Source: Nitrospira sp. (lineage in GTDB: Bacteria; Nitrospirota; Nitrospiria; Nitrospirales; Nitrospiraceae). From it: DNA of 37,558 nt. Positions 32,901 to 37,558 of this stretch are shown in pieces. The position numbers were made by a program, and so were the translations under genes. The DNA lies in NCBI GenBank assembly GCA_021323395.1, contig JAJONL010000019.1, positions 1 through 37,558 on the forward strand. The letters run 5' to 3'. A model generated the notes under the pieces. That model was not told the DNA's origin. It saw nothing but the letters and a program-made list of their open reading frames with translations, and made no database searches. Numbering within the stretch: the stretch's first letter is position 1; each line of letters starts with the position of its first letter.

Positions 32901-33675
32901 CGTCCTGCAATGTCCGATGAATCTCTACGAATCCGGCGCAGCTCGGATCCCAAACACCGGTGCGAATGAGAGGTATACCTTGATGGAAGAGGCCATGCGG
33001 GAAGGCACGGCGGTGTTGGTCAATCGTCCGTTGAACGCGATGCCTGCGCAACGGGGCGGGGTCGTGCGTCTGGCGGATGTGACAGTTCAATCAGCCACGG
33101 TAGAATTCGACCAGCAGCGGCAGAAGGTCGCGACACTGGAGGAGGAATATCGGACAGCCCTGGCCCCGTCCGTGCCCCATAGCGGACAAGGCATCGCGCC
33201 CAGTGATTTTTTCCGCTGGGCTGATGAGCTGGGCCGCATCCGCTCGCAAGTGCAGGGATTGGAGCATTGGGAACAAGTCGAGCAACAGATGATCGCACCC
33301 CACGTCAATCAGGTCATGAGGGCGCTTTCGGAAGCCTTCACTGGAGCCGTGGCCGAGCAGTGGGAAACCTGGCGTGATCGTTATGTGCCTGAATTGCTGG
33401 CGCTTTTGAAAGCGCTGCAGGCAGAGGCCGCCGAACGAAGCCGGATGCGCAGCGAGGACATGCATCGCCTGTTGAATCCGTTGCTGCCGGAAGCGAAACG
33501 TAAGGCCTCGTTGTCGCAAAAAGCCTTGTGGATTCTTGCCAGCACGCCAGGTGTGACCGCCGTGTTGAATGGGATGCGGTCGCCGGCCTATGTGGACGAT
33601 GCCCTGGAGATCTTGCGTTGGGACCCCTTGCCGGATCCGCGACGGATCTATGACCTCTGTGCCGCGAAGAAGTAA
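29977..33675 (+). CDS. DUF255/YyaL thioredoxin-domain protein fused to an aldo/keto reductase
   Basis: A single 1232-residue frame joins two families. Residues 1-~180 are the DUF255 thioredoxin-like domain ([13 protein letters not shown], then [13 protein letters not shown] with Cys58 and Cys61, and [12 protein letters not shown]). Residues ~190-700 are the six-hairpin glycosidase-like part of YyaL proteins ([45 protein letters not shown]), as in bacterial YyaL and SPATA20. After a ~40-residue Ala/Thr-rich linker comes an aldo/keto reductase (from about 740, [18 protein letters not shown]) with the catalytic tetrad Asp784, Tyr789, Lys821 and His884 intact. The reductase has a helical insertion (about 1042-1170) before its C-terminal region. 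No signal peptide. The substrate is unknown; the fusion suggests the two activities act together, which is inference. The YyaL part usually stands alone at about 680-700 residues. Confidence 0.9.
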   Translation: MTHTNAPRQPNRLIHQTSPYLLQHAHNPVDWYPWGPEALAQAARLKRPILLSIGYSSCHWCHVMERESFENESIARLMNDHFVCVKVDREERPDLDEIYMQATLALNRNQGGWPMTVFLTPDQKPFFAGTYFPPEDRWGRPGFPTLLKKIAEYWEKDQAGVLSQASSLTARLQEGGHAPSPTTVGEAELDTAVTQFAEDFDAKHGGFGGAPKFPPATGLSLLLHCHHRTKDPHTLTMVRTTLDAMAAGGIYDQIGGGFARYSTDERWLVPHFEKMLYDNALLARVYVEAYQVTGDANYRRVACETLDYILKEMTSPEGGFYSATDADSEGVEGRFFVWTPDEIRAAVENDEDARRFCAYYDVTPGGNWEHKNVLHTPKTVEAVAKELGITADELQQTVARVKPLVYAARAARIAPGLDDKVITAWNGMMISAMAEAGRVFELPRYRDAAQRASDFLLAGLSKPDGRLLRTYRAGTAHLDAYLEDYAYFAEGLIETYEAGGNERYLSAAIRLAERMLADFADAKHGGFFTTATDHEALIMRSREGPDGATPSGNAVAASILARLAYHFDRDEFRQAAAAAVRAYGRQIARYPRAFAKSLLVVDLLTSGPMEIALVGSPNDPHTASLRAAVSRAYLPNRVIAYRDPQQPETSHPLLQGKTLIDGRAALYVCRNFACRQPITDPAELPALLNSQQAAQPSPTASEQKVLGGTLLSGAATIQGTAAYAARKIHEASAAGSLAKGFGPFGATGLTVSRLGFGTYRIGQRDGEQRDALTKALRMGCNLIDTSTNYMDGESEQLVGSVLQQLISAGEVTREEIIVVSKIGYVQGQNLTQAQAREKAGKPYLDMVKYGEDIWHCIHPEFLADQLTQSLDRLGLATLDICLLHNPEYFLSHATRLGSTDAPDLPALRDQFYARIQLAFEYFETQVQAGRIRAYGLSSNTATAPPSDSSATSLSRMVAAAKAAAKKIGALAHHFAVLQCPMNLYESGAARIPNTGANERYTLMEEAMREGTAVLVNRPLNAMPAQRGGVVRLADVTVQSATVEFDQQRQKVATLEEEYRTALAPSVPHSGQGIAPSDFFRWADELGRIRSQVQGLEHWEQVEQQMIAPHVNQVMRALSEAFTGAVAEQWETWRDRYVPELLALLKALQAEAAERSRMRSEDMHRLLNPLLPEAKRKASLSQKALWILASTPGVTAVLNGMRSPAYVDDALEILRWDPLPDPRRIYDLCAAKK

Positions 33676-33750
33676 CTTGCCTCGTTCGCGCGATTTGATT
33701 ATTCTGGGCGCCGTAGCATCCACGAACCCCACTTTCCCCCGGAGGTCTTC

Positions 33751-34326
33751 ATGATTCGTTTGCGCGCTTGTGTCCTGCTGGGACTTCTTGCCGTCGCCGG
33801 ACCGGTATTTCTTGACGGCTGTGCAAGCAAATCAGGAACCAGTGGAGGGAACACCGCGACAACGCCGAAGCCTCGCCTGGAAGAGCGCATTGTCGCCGCG
33901 CCGGTGCAGGAAACGGCGCCCCCGCCTCAGGCAGCCCCGGTTCCCCTTCGATCCACGGAAATGGCCGCCCGTAATGCCAGCGGAGAGCAGAATATTCCGT
34001 TTCCCGACGTGCTGTTTGATTTCGACCAATACGTCTTGCGGGACGACGCCCTCACGGCCGTCGAAGATAATGCGAGACGATTGAAGGATCACCAGGTCAC
34101 CAGGGTGATCTTGGAGGGCCGTTGTGATGAAATCGGCACCGCCGAATACAATCTTGTATTGGGTGAGCGGCGCGCGCTCTCCGTGAAACGGTATCTCGAA
34201 TCGTTGGGCTTCAGTGAATTGCAGGTGGATGTGACGAGCTTCGGAAAAGATCGTCCCCTGTGCCTCCAACACAACCCCGTCTGCTGGCAAAAGAATCGCA
34301 GCGTGCATTTCGTCGTCAAAGACTAG
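33751..34326 (+). CDS. OmpA/Pal-family peptidoglycan-associated lipoprotein
   Basis: The 191 residues start with a lipoprotein signal, hydrophobic and ending in FLDGC (lipidated Cys24). A Pro/Ala/Thr-rich linker follows (about 25-80), then an OmpA-like domain: FPDVLFDFDQYVLRDDALTAVEDNARRL, and GRCDEIGTAEYNLVLGERRALSVKRYLESLG, the Pal signature that contacts meso-diaminopimelate of peptidoglycan. Two late cysteines (LCLQHNPVCWQ) lie near the end, outside the core, and may form a disulphide. The ATG has GGAGG about 6 nt upstream. It is probably outer-membrane bound. No tol genes are nearby, so it may be a Pal paralogue rather than the Tol-Pal partner. Confidence 0.9.
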   Translation: MIRLRACVLLGLLAVAGPVFLDGCASKSGTSGGNTATTPKPRLEERIVAAPVQETAPPPQAAPVPLRSTEMAARNASGEQNIPFPDVLFDFDQYVLRDDALTAVEDNARRLKDHQVTRVILEGRCDEIGTAEYNLVLGERRALSVKRYLESLGFSELQVDVTSFGKDRPLCLQHNPVCWQKNRSVHFVVKD

Positions 34327-34526
34327 CGCCTCTCCGCCCTTCCGGTTGCGGCGGCACAGGATACCCGCCCCTGCCGCTCAGGCTCCCTCGCCGTCTCCCG
34401 TTTCATCATGCCGGTTCTACTACGTAACACATAATTTACCAACGCGTGATCTCAATGGAATCTTCGCGCGGTAGATTCGAGGATAGCAATTCCCGAGAGT
34501 CTGATCCGAACGAAGGAGTTCTTCGC

Positions 34527-34760
34527 ATGGTGAAAGCAGCTAGTCTCCTGACAGGATTCGCGTCATTCATGCTCGTCTGCATGCCCATCATGTACGCGAT
34601 TCGCACTCTCATCGGCATGAAACGAAAGGATGTGTATCCCCTGCTACGAATTCGCCGTGCGGACGGGACCTGCGTGCCCGTGATCAGAATCAATGCGAAT
34701 CGCGAATTTTTGGGAACAGTGCAAACGGTAACCAATGAGGGCCGGTGGCACAGGGGGTAG
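34527..34760 (+). CDS. Small single-span membrane protein of unknown function
   Basis: 77 residues from an ATG preceded by AAGGAG at 8 nt. The helix LLTGFASFMLVCMPIMYAI (about 7-25) is followed by a basic turn (MKRKD) and a beta-like domain with RIRRADGTCVPVIRINANREFLGTVQTV. No family recognised. The frame is open further upstream (to 34446), but the ribosome binding site and the conserved-looking start favour 34527. Region 34327-34526 before it shows no gene. It lies 47 bp before the CBS gene. Confidence 0.65.
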   Translation: MVKAASLLTGFASFMLVCMPIMYAIRTLIGMKRKDVYPLLRIRRADGTCVPVIRINANREFLGTVQTVTNEGRWHRG

Positions 34761-34807
34761 CCGGTCGTAACAGCGCGGTTTCACAACCTATCAAGAGGAG
34801 GTTCACA

Positions 34808-35191
34808 ATGGTCACGATCAGTCAACTCATGACCCGAGATCTCATCAAGGTACAAGCCGGCACGTCCGTGGACAAGGCCGCGAGGATGATGACGGAGTGC
34901 AAGGTCGGGAGTGTCTTCGTAGAGCAAAACGAGCGGCTCGTGGGCATCGTGACGGAGCCGGATATCGTGAGGAAAGTTGTGGGTGAGTCCAAGCAGCCCT
35001 ACTTCGTGCAAGTCGAATCCATCATGAGCACACCCGTGATCGGGATCGACGAGCGCCGCCCAATCACCGAGGCGGCCGATCTCATGCAGCAGCACGGAAC
35101 GCGGCACCTTGCCGTGATGAAATGCGGAGCGATTGTCGGTGTACTGTCGGTCCGAGACCTGTTGCAGCCGGTGTCGGTGGATGAGTTTTGA
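34808..35191 (+). CDS. Tandem CBS-domain protein
   Basis: The 127 residues consist of just two CBS domains: VTISQLMTRDLIKVQAGTSVDKAARMMTECKVGSVFVEQNERLVGIVTEPDIVRKVV, then VESIMSTPVIGIDERRPITEAADLMQQHGTRHLAVMKCGAIVGVLSVRDLL. Such stand-alone pairs bind adenosyl nucleotides (AMP, ATP or others) and often act as energy sensors for partner proteins. The ATG at 34808 follows GAGGAGG by 6 nt; a frame to 34745 adds residues without conservation. No partner enzyme is adjacent. The gap that follows (35192-35687) contains no gene I can support. Confidence 0.92.
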   Translation: MVTISQLMTRDLIKVQAGTSVDKAARMMTECKVGSVFVEQNERLVGIVTEPDIVRKVVGESKQPYFVQVESIMSTPVIGIDERRPITEAADLMQQHGTRHLAVMKCGAIVGVLSVRDLLQPVSVDEF

Positions 35192-35687
35192 TAGGGAGTT
35201 CGGTTCCTGAGTGTCGTCTCCTGTTCCGTACATCCGATTCCGCCGTGACGGTCGGCCTCGTCACGGCCAGGGCGTCAGACCCGGAATATTCCCTCTTCTT
35301 CCCAGATTATTTCCTCCCGGCTGATGAAGAGCTCCGGTACGCTCTAAATGAGCCGCGATCATCCCTGCTGTGACAGTTTCAGCTCAGAAGTGAAAATCAC
35401 TGTCTGCCCTGATAAGACTCGTCAGTTCTTTGATGGATACGATATGTCCACGCCTTTGCTCGGCACTGAAACAGCCGCCATTCCCGCTGTGAGACGGGGT
35501 CTCCGCATTACATCCGCGTAAACATTTCTGCACGCCAGTCCTTCACGACCAGCATTAACCGAGTCGTAACAGCGCCGTCATCCCTTCGTCATGCCCCGGT
35601 CCGATACTCGCCGCGTGAAATCGTCTGACCGACAGCATTGCAAAGCGTGCTTTACCCATCGCCGTCTTACAGCTTGAGGAGGAGTGA

Positions 35688-37199
35688 ATGAAGTACCGCG
35701 CAAGATTTGTTTTGAAATGGTTCGCAACGGCACTGTATGTGGGGGGAGCTCTCATGACCCTGCCCATACAGGCGTCGGCAGGTGCGGCTGAGCCGCAGCC
35801 CATGCTGGTGGCCCAGGGAGTAACACAAGCGAACCCGGCCACCTACGCGGCTGAACCTGTTCCCTCCGTCACTCCGTCGGGACTGAGCCCCGATCGAGAA
35901 ACTTCAGGGCAACGACTGACGATTGAGAGCACGTCGTTGGAAAGTCTCTTGCTCGAGAAGGGCGTCATTACGCAACAGGACTGGATTCGACTGAAAGCCG
36001 AAGAAGAACGTCGAATTTTTGAACAGTCGGCTGAATTGCAAATGGCCGGCAACCCCCGTTGGTATGAGCGCATTCGCATCACCGGTTATATGCAATTTAA
36101 ATACAATATGGGCGCCACTGATAGACGGTTTGATTTGCCATTAAACGACAGCTTCGGTGATCAGCAGGGAAACGAATTTTACGCCAGACGACTTCGGTTG
36201 GTATTTCAAGGTCAAGTGTCTGAACGGGTAGCGTTCTTTACGCAGTTCGCACTGGAAGGAACTCAGCAGCAACTCGCAAATAATGAGATCATCGACGCTT
36301 ATTCGGACTTCTATCTTACCAAAGATAAAGTGAACCGGATTCGGTGGGGTCTCCATCGTGTGCCCAACTCCTTCGATACCTACCGATCGAGCACCAACCG
36401 GCAGGAAATGGATCGGCACGAATCGATCCAGAGCGGTGCGCCTGGAGAGCGAGATCTGGGCATCGCTTATTACTGGAGTCCTAAAATCGCGCAAGAGCGG
36501 TTTTCGCAACTCGCGGCCTATCACAACGGGCCGGGCGACTACGGTGTGTTCGGCATCATGGTCTATAACGGTCAGTCACGCAGCCGGTTAGAGCTCAATA
36601 AGGACAAGCATATCGGAGCGAAACTCGCTTATCCTTTTCAGTTTCCAAACGGGCGTTTGCTCGAAGCCGGCGTCCTCGGGTATCACGGGGTGTTTGCCGT
36701 GCAAGGAGCCAGCCAACCCACCGTGGCCAGCGCGGCCCGCTGTATCAGCCCGCTGACCTCGGAAGGCGGTTGCGATATCAAAGATCAGCGTGTCACCGCC
36801 TATGTCTGGACCCCTCCGCAGCCGTGGGGTCTGTTGGCGGAGTTTACCGTCGGACGCGGCCCCAAACGGAATGGCCAGACAAATTTTATTGAAGAAAGCC
36901 AGATTATCGGCGGGTACGTTCAAGGTTACTACACGTGGCGCTATTCGGATGTCGGCATGTTAACGCCGTATGTTCGTTACGGCGAATATTATGGCGGTTT
37001 TAAATCATTGAATGGGGCTCCGGATGGACAATCCCGCACTTGGAATCTCGGCCTGGTGTGGGAACCTGATACCCACTGGCGTTTTACTGCTGACTGGGTC
37101 TTCAAAGATGGACTTAACAGCACCTTAGTAGTCAATCAGGCACAGGATGCCTTCGATGCCTCACAATTGCGACTTCAGGCGCAGTGGTTTTGGAACTAG
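35688..37199 (+). CDS. OprO/OprP-type (phosphate-selective family) outer-membrane porin
   Basis: The 503 residues start with a signal peptide (cleavage likely after QASA, residue ~31), then a variable region and a predicted coiled-coil or helix (LESLLLEKGVITQQDWIRLKAEEERRIFEQ). The beta-barrel begins near 130 with RIRITGYMQFKYNMG and continues with alternating amphipathic strands (FYARRLRLVFQGQVSERVAFFTQFALEGT ... GGYVQGYYTWRYSD) to the terminal aromatic LQAQWFWN, as required for outer-membrane insertion. The layout fits the porin O/P family, which includes phosphate- and polyphosphate-selective channels; selectivity here is unknown. The ATG follows GGAGGAG. A 13-bp stem follows the stop. Confidence 0.85.
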   Translation: MKYRARFVLKWFATALYVGGALMTLPIQASAGAAEPQPMLVAQGVTQANPATYAAEPVPSVTPSGLSPDRETSGQRLTIESTSLESLLLEKGVITQQDWIRLKAEEERRIFEQSAELQMAGNPRWYERIRITGYMQFKYNMGATDRRFDLPLNDSFGDQQGNEFYARRLRLVFQGQVSERVAFFTQFALEGTQQQLANNEIIDAYSDFYLTKDKVNRIRWGLHRVPNSFDTYRSSTNRQEMDRHESIQSGAPGERDLGIAYYWSPKIAQERFSQLAAYHNGPGDYGVFGIMVYNGQSRSRLELNKDKHIGAKLAYPFQFPNGRLLEAGVLGYHGVFAVQGASQPTVASAARCISPLTSEGGCDIKDQRVTAYVWTPPQPWGLLAEFTVGRGPKRNGQTNFIEESQIIGGYVQGYYTWRYSDVGMLTPYVRYGEYYGGFKSLNGAPDGQSRTWNLGLVWEPDTHWRFTADWVFKDGLNSTLVVNQAQDAFDASQLRLQAQWFWN

Positions 37200-37219
37200 C
37201 TGAGTCGTGCGTGAATAGT

Positions 37220-37252
37220 AGGGAGTCCGGATCTCTGCAATCCGGACTCCCT
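37220..37252 (+). terminator. Probable terminator hairpin after the porin
   Basis: A perfect 13-bp stem, AGGGAGTCCGGAT (37220-37232) and ATCCGGACTCCCT (37240-37252), encloses a 7-nt loop, 20 bp beyond the porin stop. There is no T-tract, so it may act as a 3' RNA-protecting stem. The region from 37253 to the end (37558) shows no convincing gene, only a small imperfect inverted repeat (CTTTCAA... at 37484-37510). Confidence 0.75.
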
Positions 37253-37558
37253 GGGTGTCTCGGCCGCGGCTCTCTCGATCAGCCGCCTTCTGCACCTTTG
37301 CTTTTCCCCCTTCGTTCTGTCCTTCTGCCCTACCCTGGTCAAGCGAGGGCGCTTCGTCCTCTGCGCTGCCCTACTGATGCACCGGTTGCCAATGAGGATC
37401 CTGCCGTGGGCTGCAGGCCAATGGTTTTGTGTCAGGCGCTCTATGCGGAGTGGCGTCAGACAGGCGTCACGTGAAGGGCTTTACTTTCAAGGGTCCGAGG
37501 CCTTTGAAAGATGTACCCGTTTGAGTTCTAGGATGCCTGGAATGACGCGCGTCTAGGG

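Noticed and set aside
35188-35687. Possible small ORF (35188-35373) or RNA gene in the long gap before the porin
   Set aside because: The ORF has no clear Shine-Dalgarno and no family-like sequence. The gap contains short stems (for example GACAGT/ACTGTC near 35375-35405) but nothing I could recognise as a tRNA or known ncRNA.
37184-37474. 96-residue ORF after the porin
   Set aside because: It begins inside the porin and crosses the 13-bp hairpin, and its translation looks random (poor codon pattern).
1-37558. CRISPR arrays, insertion sequences, integrases, toxin-antitoxin or phage genes
   Set aside because: I found no regularly spaced repeats, transposase-like or integrase-like protein, or tRNA-like attachment site. 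The window reads as stable chromosome.

Overview
The window is GC-rich bacterial chromosome, densely coding, with no tRNA, rRNA, CRISPR array, insertion sequence or phage gene that I can recognise. Gene content and order point to Nitrospirota, most likely a Nitrospira-like bacterium. This is inference: it rests on the mix of class II fumarase, a short citrate synthase, an ACT-domain malic enzyme and an adrenodoxin-reductase-type ferredoxin/NADP oxidoreductase, on several small proteins of a style I associate with that phylum, and on an intergenic palindromic repeat that resembles dispersed Nitrospira repeats. I could not run a search to confirm it.

Layout. Positions 1-1490 (+) hold the end of a biotin-locus segment: a truncated SDR reductase, an intergenic palindrome and bioD. 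Positions 1414-15515 are one long minus-strand run of housekeeping genes. In transcription order these are clpC, tsaD, hflX, nth, yicC, gmk, rpoZ, coaBC, a TPR gene, aroQ, efp, accB, accC and thiE. Several joints overlap as ATGA or TTGA, which implies translational coupling. clpC and the divergent nadK (15803, +) each have a near-consensus sigma-70 promoter in their shared upstream region.

Positions 16678-28721 are mostly minus-strand metabolic and stress genes: the FprA-like flavoprotein, fumC, an Hsp20 chaperone, citrate synthase, ribonuclease D, a J-domain protein, a putative Na+/H+ antiporter and an ACT-domain malic enzyme. Short plus-strand genes are scattered among them: a 29-residue membrane micropeptide, a pair of small envelope proteins, an ArsC/Spx-like protein and a small membrane protein.

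Positions 28722-37558 are a plus-strand accessory or envelope region. It holds a 59-residue secreted Lys/Glu-rich protein, a DUF5329-like protein, a 1232-residue fusion of a YyaL/DUF255 thioredoxin-domain protein with an aldo/keto reductase, a Pal-like lipoprotein, a small membrane protein, a CBS-pair protein and an OprO/OprP-type porin.

The most noteworthy observations are these. (1) Two genes, thiE and hflX, have conserved N-termini upstream of any ATG, GTG or TTG. Each has a good Shine-Dalgarno sequence in front of a near-cognate codon (ACG; ATT or ATC). (2) The thioredoxin/six-hairpin/aldo-keto-reductase fusion keeps all catalytic residues I would look for and may be made from a leaderless mRNA. 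(3) Two very short genes, of 29 and 59 codons, have strong translation signals. (4) Two short tandem duplications sit directly upstream of Shine-Dalgarno sequences. I see no multi-gene defence or mobile system here.
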